A DNA stretch of 60,531 nt from Desulfuromonadaceae bacterium (GCA_016936455.1 JAFGXV010000037.1:1-60531); one strand, 5' to 3'; positions 8,427 through 17,130 are shown, counted from the first letter of the stretch. The notes: generated by a model not told the origin, from the letters alone. A program made the numbers and translations.

Positions 8427-9518
8427 ATGAAACGTCTTACAGTTGGCCTTGGTGATCGCAGTTATGCTATCCACGTTGGGGAGGGTATCCTCAATGGTTT
8501 AGGACGGGAAGCCTCTGCCCTCAATCTGCCACGACGTGTGGTTGTGGTGACCAATACGGTTGTTGCCCCGCTTTATCTGGAGCAGGTTCAATCCAGTCTT
8601 CAAGGGGCCGGTTTTGCCGTTGAGTCGATTGTTGTGCAAGACGGCGAGGCATTCAAGAATGCCGCTACTCTGGATCAAATCTACACGGCCCTGCTTGAGA
8701 AACGGTGTGATCGTAAGACGACCATCGTTGCGCTGGGTGGCGGCGTGATTGGCGATATGGCCGGGTATGCAGCTGCGACCTATTTGCGTGGCGTTCCTTT
8801 TATTCAGGTGCCGACTACTGTGCTGTCGCAGGTCGACAGCTCTGTCGGTGGCAAAACGGCCATCAATCATCCGCTGGGAAAAAACATGATCGGCGCCTTT
8901 TATCAGCCCCGGCTGGTGCTGATTGATGTCGCCACACTCGATACGCTGGATGCGCGAAACTTTTCTGCCGGCATCGCCGAGGTGATCAAATATGGCGTGA
9001 TTGCCGATGCCGCATTTTTTGACTGGCTGGAGGAGCGGGCCGAGGGGCTGAAAGCTCTTGATCACCAGACCCTGATCGAAACGGTTTTACGCTGTTGTGC
9101 CATCAAGGCGGACATTGTTGCGCAGGATGAGACGGAGCAGTCTGTTCGTGCCTTTCTGAATTATGGACATACCTTCGGTCATGCCATTGAACAGCTTTCC
9201 GGTTATGGCACAGTTCTGCATGGCGAGGCGGTGGCCGTTGGCATGACTGTCGCGGCTCAGCTTTCCCATCAAATGAGTCTCTGTACGGCCGCGGATGTTG
9301 AGCGTATTGTGCGACTGATTCAGCGGTGTGGTCTCTCTACCCTGATTCCTGATTTTTCCCTTGATGCGTATCTTAACGCCATGATGCGTGATAAAAAGGT
9401 GGCAGACGGTGCGTTGCGGGTTGTTCTCAATCATGGCATCGGCCAGTGTGATGTCTATACGCTCACGCAGCCACGCGAGCTGTTTGCGGCAGCCCTTCAG
9501 GCGTGCCGAACTGTTTGA
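8427..9518 (+). CDS. aroB: 3-Dehydroquinate synthase
   Basis: 363 residues. It converts DAHP to 3-dehydroquinate with NAD+ and a divalent metal. Visible family blocks are GGGVIGDMAGYAAATYLRG (about 107-125), PTTVLSQVDSSVGGKTAIN (about 131-149), GIAEVIKYG (about 187) and FLNYGHTFGHAIE (about 244-256, with metal-binding His). It follows aroK directly. Together with aroQ downstream it covers steps two, three and five of the shikimate pathway. The DAHP synthase and other steps are not in the window. Confidence 0.96.
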   Translation: MKRLTVGLGDRSYAIHVGEGILNGLGREASALNLPRRVVVVTNTVVAPLYLEQVQSSLQGAGFAVESIVVQDGEAFKNAATLDQIYTALLEKRCDRKTTIVALGGGVIGDMAGYAAATYLRGVPFIQVPTTVLSQVDSSVGGKTAINHPLGKNMIGAFYQPRLVLIDVATLDTLDARNFSAGIAEVIKYGVIADAAFFDWLEERAEGLKALDHQTLIETVLRCCAIKADIVAQDETEQSVRAFLNYGHTFGHAIEQLSGYGTVLHGEAVAVGMTVAAQLSHQMSLCTAADVERIVRLIQRCGLSTLIPDFSLDAYLNAMMRDKKVADGALRVVLNHGIGQCDVYTLTQPRELFAAALQACRTV

Positions 9519-9539
9519 TCTGATGAAGAGTACGGTTCT

Positions 9540-10244
9540 ATGAGCGTTGACGTGATTGAAAAGCTGAACGAGTATCAGCAGGTTCTGGCGCAGGATCCCC
9601 AGTCGGAGCTGTTTGTGCCGTTGGCCGAGGGCTATGTGCAGATGAATCTGCTGGATGCAGCGGTTGAGGTTCTCAAACGGGGGTTGCGTTACCATCCCCG
9701 TAAGGTTGGCGGCCTCACATTGCTCGGGCGAGTCTATGGCCTTCAGGGGGATGTCGACGCGGCGCGCAACCAGTTTGATCAGGTTTTGTCTCAGCAGGCC
9801 GATGCCGTGCCAGCCCTGCTGGGGCTGGCGGAGCTGGATCTTGCCGAGGGGAACTTCCGCCGCAGCGAGGAGCGCTATCATCAGGCGCGATCCTGTTCTC
9901 CGTCGGATGCGCGGGTTAGTGCATTTGGTGACCGTCTTTCCGCGGCACTGACAACGGAAACGGATGACTCGGCGGGGGATCTTCCCTGTGTCAGTGAAAC
10001 GATTATTGATCTGTATCTTCAGCAGGGCTTGACTGAAAAGGCCATCGTGGCGCTAAGGGCGCTGCTGCAGAAGTCTCCGCATGATCAGCGGTTGCAACAG
10101 CGACTGAATCTTGTGCAGGGGGAGGGTTCAGCTGGCGATTCGTCCGTTGCGCAGCATCAGGTTATTCCGGAACGCAGACGTTCGTCTGCACAGGTCTTTT
10201 CGGCCTGGCTTGCGGTACTGGAGCAGAGGAGGAAGCATGTTTAG
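9540..10244 (+). CDS. Tetratricopeptide repeat protein
   Basis: 234 residues, with no signal peptide and no membrane helix, so cytoplasmic. Helical repeats are visible at about 20-125: PLAEGYVQMNLLDAAVEVLKRG, then LLGRVYGLQGDVDAARNQFD, then LLGLAELDLAEGNFRRSEERY. A second helical block lies at about 150-190. TPR proteins are scaffolds, and no catalytic motif is present. Its last eight bases overlap a Roadblock/LC7 gene whose ribosome binding site lies inside this gene, so the two products are probably made together and may interact. The specific function is unknown. Confidence 0.8.
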   Translation: MSVDVIEKLNEYQQVLAQDPQSELFVPLAEGYVQMNLLDAAVEVLKRGLRYHPRKVGGLTLLGRVYGLQGDVDAARNQFDQVLSQQADAVPALLGLAELDLAEGNFRRSEERYHQARSCSPSDARVSAFGDRLSAALTTETDDSAGDLPCVSETIIDLYLQQGLTEKAIVALRALLQKSPHDQRLQQRLNLVQGEGSAGDSSVAQHQVIPERRRSSAQVFSAWLAVLEQRRKHV

Positions 10245-10590
10245 GCAAATACTCGAAAAGATGGTCAACGATGTCCCTGGTGCCTTGTCCGCGGTTCTGA
10301 TGGGGAATGATGGCATTGCCGTCGAGCAGTTCCCGGCCCAGAGCACAGACGGTCAGAGCCTGATTGTCGAATTGGGGAACACGGTCAAGGAGATTCATCA
10401 CACGACGACGGTTCTTGCGGTAGGTGAGCTGCAGGAAATTACCGTGCAGTGTGAGAAGGTCACCTTTCTGCTGCTGATGCTCAATGAGGAATACTTCGTG
10501 GCCATGCTGCTTGACTCACCTGCGGCCGCCGGCAAGGGGCGCTATGTGATGAAGCGTGACGCCGGCCGGCTGCGTTCGGCGCTGGATTAG
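10237..10590 (+). CDS. Roadblock/LC7-domain protein (MglB-like fold)
   Basis: 117 residues. The start is ATG 10237, chosen because GAGGAGGA lies just upstream and the residues before it show no conservation pattern. The whole protein is one Roadblock domain: an N-terminal helix, then [18 protein letters not shown], a helix [14 protein letters not shown], the strands [10 protein letters not shown] and [16 protein letters not shown], and a final helix. Such proteins act as dimeric regulators or GAPs of small Ras-like GTPases (MglB for MglA). No GTPase gene is adjacent. It overlaps the TPR gene by eight bases and precedes aroQ. A link to pilus polarity is only inference. Confidence 0.78.
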   Translation: MFRQILEKMVNDVPGALSAVLMGNDGIAVEQFPAQSTDGQSLIVELGNTVKEIHHTTTVLAVGELQEITVQCEKVTFLLLMLNEEYFVAMLLDSPAAAGKGRYVMKRDAGRLRSALD

Positions 10591-10600
10591 GGCTGTTGTC

Positions 10601-11041
10601 ATGAAAATCTGTGTCATTCATGGTCCCAACCTCAATCTGCTCGGAACGCGTGAACCTGGTATTTACGGTTCTGAAACCCTTGCTGATATGAACGAACAAT
10701 TGCGTGCCGCGGGTTTGGAACATCAGGTTGAAGTGGAATGTTTTCAGTCGAATCATGAGGGCGCGATTGTGGACCGGATCCATCAGGCCGCCAGGGAAGG
10801 GGTTGATGGTCTGATTATCAACCCGGCGGCCTATACCCACACCAGTGTCGCCATTCGGGATGCTGTAGCCGGTGTTGCGCTGCCAACGGTCGAAGTCCAT
10901 CTCTCCAATGTGCATGCCCGAGAATCCTTTCGCCATCAGTCCTTTCTGGCGCCGGTTGCCATAGCACAGCTCTGCGGTTTTGGCTCGTTCGGTTATCGTT
11001 TAGCGCTGGATGGGTTGCTCCACTATTTGCGCAAAGTGTAA
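10601..11041 (+). CDS. aroQ: 3-Dehydroquinate dehydratase, type II
   Basis: 146 residues, right for the small dodecameric type II enzyme. ATG 10601 is chosen because the protein then opens [15 protein letters not shown], the family's invariant N-terminus. The catalytic Tyr lies in REPGIYG (about residue 22). The [15 protein letters not shown] block (about 71-85) and [17 protein letters not shown] (about 97-113, with the active-site His) are all present. It dehydrates 3-dehydroquinate to 3-dehydroshikimate. It belongs to the aroK-aroB transcript, 10 bases after the Roadblock gene. Confidence 0.95.
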   Translation: MKICVIHGPNLNLLGTREPGIYGSETLADMNEQLRAAGLEHQVEVECFQSNHEGAIVDRIHQAAREGVDGLIINPAAYTHTSVAIRDAVAGVALPTVEVHLSNVHARESFRHQSFLAPVAIAQLCGFGSFGYRLALDGLLHYLRKV

Positions 11042-11092
11042 AAATTTACCCTGTGAAAAACGCCTTTTTACTCTCGCTGAAATCAGTCGATT

Positions 11093-12157
11093 ATGTTACA
11101 TTCCCGCATTAAACGTTTACGGACTCTGCTATGCCAGAATGACTTGGATGCAGCGGTGCTGGTCAGTCCGTTGCATCTTCGCTACTACTGTGGTTTCAGC
11201 GGTTCCGATGGCGTGCTGGTTGTCGCTGCCGATAGAGTTTGTTTTCTGACGGATTCGCGCTATATCACCCAGGCTAAACAACAGGTTTCTGCTGACGTTG
11301 TTGAGCAGTATGGGCAGAAGATCCCGGGTATCCGTGCTTGCCTGGAACGGATCAATGTCAGCATGGTTGGTATCGAGTCGGAGTATGTAACTCTCGATCT
11401 GTATCAGCAATTACAACAGCAGGCGCCAGATATTCGGTGGAATACGCTTGCCGGTCTGTCGGCGTTACGACAGATCAAGGACGACCAGGAACTGGCTCGG
11501 CTCGAGCAGGTTGCGCGCATGAACGCTGTTGCGTTTGAGCAGGTGCTGCCACAAATTCGACCCGGGGTGAGTGAGCGGGAAATTGCTATTGAGCTGGAAC
11601 ATGTTTTACGGCGCAGCGGTGGCGATGATAAGGCCTTTGATCTGATCGTCGCCTCGGGGGAACGCGGGGCCTGTCCCCACGGTGTGGCCTCTGATAAAAA
11701 AATTAGCTCTGGCGAACTGGTTACCATCGATTTCGGTGCCTGTTATCAGGGCTATCATTCGGATGAGACAGTGACTCTGGCGGTGGGAGAGGTCTCCGAT
11801 CGTTTGCGCGAGTTGTATGAGACGGTGCTGGCGGCGCACGATCTGGCTTTGGCGGCCCTGAAGCCGATGGCTGCTGCACGAGAGATCGATGCCGTCGCGC
11901 GAGATCATATCCGCGATAAGGGTTACGGCGATTTTTTTGGTCACGGACTTGGTCACGGGGTGGGGCTTGAAATCCACGAAGCACCGACTTTGTCTCCCCG
12001 CTCTGATGCTTTGCTGCTTAGTGGAATGGTTTTTACCATCGAACCGGGTATCTATATTCCGGATGTCGGTGGTGTTCGGATTGAAGATACGGTTCTGATG
12101 ATGGAAAACGGCTACCGCCTTCTAACGCAGATTCCAAAGGCGTTTCGCGTGGTCTGA
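11093..12157 (+). CDS. M24 family Xaa-Pro aminopeptidase/dipeptidase
   Basis: 354 residues. An N-terminal creatinase-like domain (about 1-125) is followed by the pita-bread metallopeptidase fold. All five metal ligands are visible: D213 in TIDFGA, D224 in YHSDET, H288 in FGHGLGHG, E317 in FTIEPGIY and E331 in VRIEDTV. It removes or splits residues linked to proline, in the cytosol. The length and domain make-up match the PepQ/PepP group common just before accB in many bacteria (also called YqhT). Aminopeptidase P and prolidase cannot be separated by eye. It lies 51 bases after aroQ and 41 before accB. Confidence 0.88.
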   Translation: MLHSRIKRLRTLLCQNDLDAAVLVSPLHLRYYCGFSGSDGVLVVAADRVCFLTDSRYITQAKQQVSADVVEQYGQKIPGIRACLERINVSMVGIESEYVTLDLYQQLQQQAPDIRWNTLAGLSALRQIKDDQELARLEQVARMNAVAFEQVLPQIRPGVSEREIAIELEHVLRRSGGDDKAFDLIVASGERGACPHGVASDKKISSGELVTIDFGACYQGYHSDETVTLAVGEVSDRLRELYETVLAAHDLALAALKPMAAAREIDAVARDHIRDKGYGDFFGHGLGHGVGLEIHEAPTLSPRSDALLLSGMVFTIEPGIYIPDVGGVRIEDTVLMMENGYRLLTQIPKAFRVV

Positions 12158-12198
12158 TTCCGTCCAACATGTGTAACGGTGAATAGGAGAAAGTTTAC

Positions 12199-12663
12199 AT
12201 GGATATCAAAGACGTTAAAACACTGATCAAGCTCGTTTCAGAGAGCGATATTTCGGAATTCGAGCTGGAGAATGAGGATAACCGCATTTTTATCAAACGC
12301 GGACAGACGGAAATCGTTCAGGTTGCTGCCCCCGTACAGGCTACTGCCGCCATGCCTGCAGCACCCGCATTTGCTGCTCCTGCCGTTGCGCCGGCCGCAG
12401 CGGCTCCCGCTGTCAACGACAAGTACGAGAAAATCAAGTCTCCGATCGTTGGAACCTTCTACGCCGCGCCGTCACCGGACTCCCCCCCCTATGTCAAGGT
12501 GGGTGACATTGTTGGTGCCGGTCAGACTCTGTGTATTGTTGAGGCCATGAAGCTGATGAATGAGATCGAAGCTGAATTCAAGTGCAAGGTTGTCGAGGTG
12601 GTGAAGGCGAATGCCGAACCTGTCGAATACGGCGACATCCTGTTCCTGGTCGAAAAGGTGTAA
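12199..12663 (+). CDS. accB: Biotin carboxyl carrier protein of acetyl-CoA carboxylase
   Basis: 154 residues. An N-terminal helical segment is joined by a long Ala/Pro hinge (about 43-73) to the biotinyl domain. The biotinylated lysine is K118 in EAMKLMNE. The thumb-type segment AAPSPDSPPYVKVGD is present, as in true BCCPs. It carries carboxybiotin between AccC and the carboxyltransferase for malonyl-CoA synthesis. A ribosome binding site AGGAGA precedes the ATG. accC follows 59 bases later. Confidence 0.96.
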   Translation: MDIKDVKTLIKLVSESDISEFELENEDNRIFIKRGQTEIVQVAAPVQATAAMPAAPAFAAPAVAPAAAAPAVNDKYEKIKSPIVGTFYAAPSPDSPPYVKVGDIVGAGQTLCIVEAMKLMNEIEAEFKCKVVEVVKANAEPVEYGDILFLVEKV

Positions 12664-12722
12664 TGGCTGCTTCCGCACACCATTCTTGAATCAGTGATGC
12701 GTGCGAACAGATCGGAGTAACT

Positions 12723-14060
12723 ATGATACACAAAGTTGTAATTGCCAATCGTGGCGAAATTGCCCTGAGAATCCTGCGGGCCTGCAAGGAACTCGGGATC
12801 AAGACCGTCGCGGTTCATTCCACTGTTGACAGTGAAGCGCTGCACGTTAAATTGGCTGATCAGAGCGTCTGTATCGGCCCGGCGCCCAGTATCGACAGCT
12901 ATCTGAATATGAAGGCGATTCTCAGCGCTGCCGAAGTGACGGATGCCGATGCCATCCATCCGGGCTATGGCTTTCTGTCGGAGAATGCTGAATTCGCTGA
13001 AATCTGTAACAACTGCGGCCTGACTTTTATTGGGCCTACCGCGGAAAACATGCGCCTGATGGGGGATAAGATCAGTGCGCGTCAAACGGTGACGGCGGCC
13101 GGTGTGCCTATCCTGCCGGGGACCAAGAGCGGCGTGCCAAGCGTCGACGAGGCGATTAAAATCGCTGGTGAGATCGGCTATCCCGTGATTATCAAGGCCA
13201 CGGCGGGTGGCGGTGGCCGCGGCATGAAGATTGTCCATGCTCCGACCTCTCTGCCCAATGCGTTTGCTGCGGCCCGTTCAGAAGCGCAGGCCGGATTCGG
13301 CAACCCGGAAGTGTATATTGAAAAATACTGCGAGCGTCCCCGTCACGTCGAAATTCAGATTCTCGCTGACAAGCATGGCAATGTGATTCATCTTGGCGAG
13401 CGGGACTGCTCCATCCAGCGTCGTCATCAGAAGCTGATTGAAGAGGCTCCCTGTTCCATTCTGCCGGACGAGGTGCGTCGCAAGATGGGCGACTGTGCGG
13501 TGGCGGCGGCCAAGGCTGTCAATTATTCCAGTGTCGGAACCATCGAGTTTCTGCTGGATGCCGATTACAATTTCTACTTCATGGAAATGAACACCCGTGT
13601 TCAGGTCGAACATCCGGTGACGGAAATGATTACCGGCATTGATATCATCAAAGAACAGATCATGTCGGCCGCGGGCCACCCGCTCCGGTTTAAACAGGAA
13701 GATATCAAAATCAATGGCCATGCCATCGAATGCCGGATCAACGCAGAAGACCCGGAGAAGTTTACACCCTGTCCCGGTAAGATTGACGGCTACCATACAC
13801 CGGGTGGACTGGGCGTGCGGGTCGACAGTGCCGTATACGATCAGTACAAGGTGTTGCCCCATTATGATTCGATGATTGCCAAGCTGATCGTTCATGCAGA
13901 AACGCGTGAAGAGGCGATCAAGCGCATGGCCCGTGCGCTGGATGAATATATTATTGAAGGCATCAAAACGACGATACCCTTCCATCAGCGGGTGATGAAC
14001 AACCGGGAATTTATCGAAGGGAATATTGACACAGGTTTTCTGGAGCGGACAAAACTCTAG
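12723..14060 (+). CDS. accC: Biotin carboxylase subunit of acetyl-CoA carboxylase
   Basis: 445 residues, the normal AccC length. It begins [20 protein letters not shown]. The ATP-grasp glycine-rich loop [14 protein letters not shown] lies near residues 159-172, the metal/ATP site [18 protein letters not shown] near residues 276-293, and the catalytic Arg in VQVEHPVTE follows. It carboxylates biotin on AccB. A perfect 12-bp inverted repeat follows it, closing the aroK-to-accC unit. The carboxyltransferase genes accA and accD are not in the window. Confidence 0.97.
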   Translation: MIHKVVIANRGEIALRILRACKELGIKTVAVHSTVDSEALHVKLADQSVCIGPAPSIDSYLNMKAILSAAEVTDADAIHPGYGFLSENAEFAEICNNCGLTFIGPTAENMRLMGDKISARQTVTAAGVPILPGTKSGVPSVDEAIKIAGEIGYPVIIKATAGGGGRGMKIVHAPTSLPNAFAAARSEAQAGFGNPEVYIEKYCERPRHVEIQILADKHGNVIHLGERDCSIQRRHQKLIEEAPCSILPDEVRRKMGDCAVAAAKAVNYSSVGTIEFLLDADYNFYFMEMNTRVQVEHPVTEMITGIDIIKEQIMSAAGHPLRFKQEDIKINGHAIECRINAEDPEKFTPCPGKIDGYHTPGGLGVRVDSAVYDQYKVLPHYDSMIAKLIVHAETREEAIKRMARALDEYIIEGIKTTIPFHQRVMNNREFIEGNIDTGFLERTKL

Positions 14061-14088
14061 TCCGGAATTTCAAGACAATGACCGCCTG

Positions 14089-14116
14089 AAGAGCGGCAGC
14101 CAGCGCTGCCGCTCTT
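14089..14116 (+). terminator. Inverted repeat / probable terminator after accC
   Basis: A perfect 12-bp stem (14089-14100 / 14105-14116) closes on the 4-base loop CAGC. Only TCCCGTTT follows, so the U-tract is poor. It is positioned as an operon end. Confidence 0.65.
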
Positions 14117-14204
14117 CCCGTTTGCAGGAATGACTGAGGGGCGATCGTGCGTGTGACAGCGTCGTCCCCTGTTTAATGGCGTTTTGAATGATCACTGGTT
14201 GATT

Positions 14205-15068
14205 ATGGATATGGACAATCTTGCGTTGCGGGTGGGACACATCGATTATCTCAATTGTGTTCCATTCTTCCACTATCTTGAGGAATGTGATTTTACTGGC
14301 ACCATCGTCAAGGGCGTCCCGGCGCAGTTGAATGCCATGCTCTCGCGCGGGGAGCTTGATACCAGTCCGTCGTCCTCCTTTGAATATGCCCGTAATTTTG
14401 GGGATTACTACCTGCTGCCCGGCCATTCCATCAGTGCCATGGGGCCAGTCGAGAGTGTGCTGCTGTTTACACCGGAGCCTCTTGAGAAGATGGAAGGTCA
14501 AAAGATCTTTCTGACCGGCGAGTCAGCGACATCCGTCAATCTGCTGCATGTTTTGCTGCGGGCGTTTTATGGCTGGTGTTCTGTTGATGCCGAGGTGCCT
14601 TCGGGGCCTGTCGAAGAGCTCATTGACCGCGGCTATCCGGCGCTGTTGATTGGAGACCGGGCACTGGCCGCGCGGATGAAATATCTCACGTCCTCCGTCC
14701 GGTGCTATGATCTGGCCAGCCTCTGGTATGAGCACACCGGGCTGCCGTTTGTGTTCGCGCTGTGGATTGTGCGTCGCGATGCCCTGCCTCAGAAGAACGA
14801 TCTGCTGGCCCGTTTTCACCATCAGCTGCTTCTTTCGCGTCAGAAGGCTTTTGCACAACTGGGTCTGCTGGCGCAGCGTCAGCTAGAGCGCTGTCCGCTG
14901 ATGACCCCTGAGCAGATTGCCGCATACTGGCGATTGATTTCCTATGATCTTCAGTCTCCACATCTTGATGGACTGAAGCGTTTCTTTGCTTACTGCCTGG
15001 AATACGGTTTGCTGTCAAGCAAGCCGGAGCTGCATTTTGTTCCGGGATTGCCATGTTGTACCGGGTAG
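14205..15068 (+). CDS. mqnA: Chorismate dehydratase MqnA (menaquinone, futalosine route)
   Basis: 287 residues from ATG 14205. TTG 14184 and ATG 14211 are alternatives, and none has a convincing ribosome binding site. The N-terminal VGHIDYLNCVPFFHYL and the following VPAQLNAMLSRGELD and SSSFEYARN match MqnA/MqnD periplasmic-binding-protein-like enzymes. LIGDRAL (about 158) and YDLASLWYEHTGLPFVFALW (about 174-193) are strongly family-typical. MqnA removes water from chorismate to give 3-enolpyruvylbenzoate, the first step of the alternative menaquinone pathway, which fits an anaerobically respiring deltaproteobacterium. Chorismate comes from the aro genes upstream. Other mqn genes are not here. 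Confidence 0.9.
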   Translation: MDMDNLALRVGHIDYLNCVPFFHYLEECDFTGTIVKGVPAQLNAMLSRGELDTSPSSSFEYARNFGDYYLLPGHSISAMGPVESVLLFTPEPLEKMEGQKIFLTGESATSVNLLHVLLRAFYGWCSVDAEVPSGPVEELIDRGYPALLIGDRALAARMKYLTSSVRCYDLASLWYEHTGLPFVFALWIVRRDALPQKNDLLARFHHQLLLSRQKAFAQLGLLAQRQLERCPLMTPEQIAAYWRLISYDLQSPHLDGLKRFFAYCLEYGLLSSKPELHFVPGLPCCTG

Positions 15069-15096
15069 AGCCTCCCGGAATCCCACGGCTTTTTAT

Positions 15097-15126
15097 TTGA
15101 CACCTGCGCCCTGAATACATTACAAC
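15097..15126 (+). promoter_or_regulatory. Candidate promoter for tRNA-Leu
   Basis: A consensus TTGACA at 15097-15102 is followed after 18 bases by TACAAC at 15121-15126, which would start transcription a few bases before the mature tRNA at 15140. The -10 element is only a moderate match. Confidence 0.45.
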
Positions 15127-15139
15127 TGAGCTACTCCGC

Positions 15140-15226
15140 GCCCGGGTGGCGGAATCGGTAGACGCAAGGGACTTAAAATCCCTCGGCATTCGTGCTGTAC
15201 GAGTTCAAGTCTCGTCCCGGGTACCA
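15140..15226 (+). tRNA. tRNA-Leu (anticodon UAA)
   Basis: 87 nt with a long variable arm, the class II form expected of leucine tRNA. The 5' acceptor GCCCGGG (15140-15146) pairs with CCCGGGT before discriminator A and an encoded CCA (15224-15226). The anticodon stem AGGGA/TCCCT encloses a loop with TAA. The T-arm loop TTCAAGT is present. It closely follows the layout of the E. coli UUA-decoding leucine tRNA. It stands alone, with a promoter candidate before it and a terminator after it. Confidence 0.97.
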
Positions 15227-15238
15227 CTTTTTAGAAAT

Positions 15239-15265
15239 AGCCTCTGATCCGTCAGGGGCTTTTTC
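15239..15265 (+). terminator. Rho-independent terminator after tRNA-Leu
   Basis: A 9-bp stem (15239-15247 / 15252-15260, one G-T pair) with loop TCCG is followed by TTTTTC. It lies 12 bases after the tRNA 3' end. Confidence 0.85.
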
Positions 15266-15331
15266 TTTGTTTTGGTGCCGCAGGCGCGCTACTCTATAGC
15301 CCGACAAAGAGGTGGCGGGTGGACATGCCGG

Positions 15332-15937
15332 TCAGCCTGTCGCAGGGGGAGCTTTAAGCAGAACCGTGCTGAACTCCTCCATGAGGCGGTTTTTTTCGAC
15401 CTGGCAGCCGAGTTGACGGTAGCGGTTGCGGACATCGAAGTTGTATTCGAACAGGATCCCCGACAGCAGCATCGGCACCCCGGGCCGGGCTCGGCGGACA
15501 AGGTCCTCGGCGACTGCGAGGAGGATGTCGCCGTAAATGTTGGCCAGAATCAGGTCAAAATCTGTTTCCCCGACCTGGTCGAGCGTACCGCAGACGTGCT
15601 CGATCTGGGCGGCGACCTGGTTGAGGGCACTGTTATGCTGACAGGTTTTCACGGCGGCTGGGTCAATGTCAACACACAGGGCACTGGCGGCGCCAAGTTT
15701 GATCGCAGCGATCGACAGGATGCCGGTCCCACTGCCAAGGTCAAGGACGCGTTTTCCCGCGAGGTCAGGGATTTGTTCCATGACTTCGAGGCAGCTGGCG
15801 GTTGTTTCATGCTCGCCTGAACCGAAAGCGCCGGCGGCCATGATGAGGGGAATCCGGTCGCTGGTTGTCGGTGGCGTGTCTGCAGGCAGGATTTCGAATG
15901 AGTTGCCGATAGGAAAAGGGCTGAATTGACGTGCCAC
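15332..15937 (-). CDS. Short PrmA-like methyltransferase (ribosomal protein L11 methyltransferase catalytic domain)
   Basis: 201 residues. It shows the PrmA signature AFGSGEHETTASCLEVM (about 37-53), SAM-binding motif I VLDLGSGTGILSIAAIKLGA (about 65-84), the acidic end of motif II in CVDIDPAAV, and the PrmA/HemK-like motif DLILANIYGDIL near residue 126. The canonical enzyme is about 290 residues, and the N-terminal L11-recognition domain is missing. No in-frame continuation is visible upstream, and the protein opens directly with FPIGNSFEI, which normally precedes the catalytic core. It is either a short PrmA family member with another substrate or an L11 methyltransferase that recognises its target differently. 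It is the only minus-strand gene in this half of the window, convergent with the tRNA. Confidence 0.75.
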   Translation of the reverse strand: MARQFSPFPIGNSFEILPADTPPTTSDRIPLIMAAGAFGSGEHETTASCLEVMEQIPDLAGKRVLDLGSGTGILSIAAIKLGAASALCVDIDPAAVKTCQHNSALNQVAAQIEHVCGTLDQVGETDFDLILANIYGDILLAVAEDLVRRARPGVPMLLSGILFEYNFDVRNRYRQLGCQVEKNRLMEEFSTVLLKAPPATG

Positions 15938-16083
15938 GCGGGTCTCCTGTTGTGGAAGCCCCCCGCTTTGTCCGCGGGGGAGAGTAAGTCGACGGGCGAA
16001 AGTATTTCACAGCTTCGCCGGCAGTGCAATGGATTTACCCTGTCGGTGCGTGCCATGGCGGGTGGAGAAAGGATGAGCGGAAA

Positions 16084-16620
16084 ATGAAGCGATTTTTGGT
16101 CATTGGACTGTTGGGCGTTCTGGTTGGTGGAGGACTGTTTTTCTTGAATGGGACGAGACCGTCTGGGCAGGTCATGCAGGCGGAGAACGCTGCTCCCCAT
16201 GAAAGGGCCGGGTTGGCGCCTGATTTTGTCTTGCAGGATCTGCAGGGGCAAGCTGTACGCCTGTCCGATTTGCGCGGCAAAGTGGTGCTGGTCCATTTCT
16301 GGGCAACCTGGTGCCCGCCCTGCCGTCAGGAGATGCCGTCGATGGAGGCGCTTTATCGCGTTTTGCGGGAGGTCGGGGTTGAACTGCTGGCGATCAATGT
16401 TGACAAGGAGGGCGCGCGAGCGGTCGGCCCCTTTCTGCAGCAGCATCCTCACTCTTTCCCTGTTTTGCTTGATCCGGATGCAGTGGTGCAGAAGGCTTAC
16501 CGGGTTGACAAGTTTCCTGAAACCTTTGTTGTTGACCGACAGGGCGTTGTTGTCGAGCACGTTATCGGAGCGATCGACTGGTCGCAGCCAGCGGTCGAGC
16601 GGTTTTTGCGGACGCTGTAA
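16084..16620 (+). CDS. TlpA/ResA-like thiol-disulfide oxidoreductase
   Basis: 178 residues from ATG 16084, which has a GGA-containing binding site and starts MKRFLVIGLLGVLVGGGLFF, an uncleaved membrane anchor or signal peptide. A periplasmic thioredoxin fold follows: APDFVLQDLQGQAVRLSDL, then the redox motif WATWCPPCRQEMP (CPPC, cysteines near 77 and 80), VDKEGARAV, and the cis-Pro loop KFPETFVVD. Proteins of this family reduce disulfides, often during cytochrome c maturation, which would suit a cytochrome-rich organism. No ccm gene is adjacent. The precise partner is unknown. Confidence 0.88.
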   Translation: MKRFLVIGLLGVLVGGGLFFLNGTRPSGQVMQAENAAPHERAGLAPDFVLQDLQGQAVRLSDLRGKVVLVHFWATWCPPCRQEMPSMEALYRVLREVGVELLAINVDKEGARAVGPFLQQHPHSFPVLLDPDAVVQKAYRVDKFPETFVVDRQGVVVEHVIGAIDWSQPAVERFLRTL

Positions 16621-16695
16621 CCCGACGTAATCTTGACGTCATGACTGGTGTTTGATAGGTTGGAGGCGTTTATTTTTCATTCAGCTGGAGGGGCG

Positions 16696-17130
16696 ATGAG
16701 CAGTGTTAAAAAGCGGTTTCGTGATTATCTGACCCGGCATAACTTGAAAACGACCCGCCAGCGCGAACTGATTCTCGATGAGTTTCTCAGTTCTCCTTCC
16801 CACCTGTCCGCCGAAGAATTGTATTTGCGTTTGCGCACAGAGTACCCCAATCTCGGTTATGCCACGGTTTACCGCACCATGAAACTGCTGGCCGAGTGTG
16901 GTATCGCGACCGAACGTCACTTTGGTGATCGCCAGACCCGTTATGAAGCCAATACCGGTGAGGAGCATCATTACCACCTGATCTGCGATGGATGCGGTCA
17001 CATCATTGAATTCGAAGACGGTCAGATTGAGGCGCTGCTCCAGGCTGTCGCGGCGACCCATTCCTATACCCTTCGTCATCAGCGGCTCGAACTGTACGGC
17101 CTGTGCCCGAAATGTCAGGCCGAATCCTGA
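16696..17130 (+). CDS. Fur-family metalloregulator
   Basis: 144 residues from ATG 16696, chosen for the GGAGGGG site just before it. A winged helix with TTRQRELILDEFL and LSAEELYLRLR, then GYATVYRTMKLLAECG (recognition region), leads to the dimer domain. The metal ligands are visible: EEHHYHLICDGCGHIIEFED (His cluster plus CxxC) and the C-terminal CPKC. It represses genes when loaded with metal. Fur, PerR and Zur subtypes share these residues. The absence of an obvious PerR Asp/His pattern cannot be judged by eye, so the metal is unassigned. It sits between the TlpA-like gene and kdsB with independent spacing (76 and 69 bases). Confidence 0.88.
   Translation: MSSVKKRFRDYLTRHNLKTTRQRELILDEFLSSPSHLSAEELYLRLRTEYPNLGYATVYRTMKLLAECGIATERHFGDRQTRYEANTGEEHHYHLICDGCGHIIEFEDGQIEALLQAVAATHSYTLRHQRLELYGLCPKCQAES

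Noticed and set aside
15807-16010. A minus-strand frame that might supply the missing PrmA N-terminus
   Set aside because: Its product does not resemble the PrmA N-terminal domain, and a small GC hairpin (about 15959-15984) lies within it; a frameshift is therefore not supported by sequence alone.
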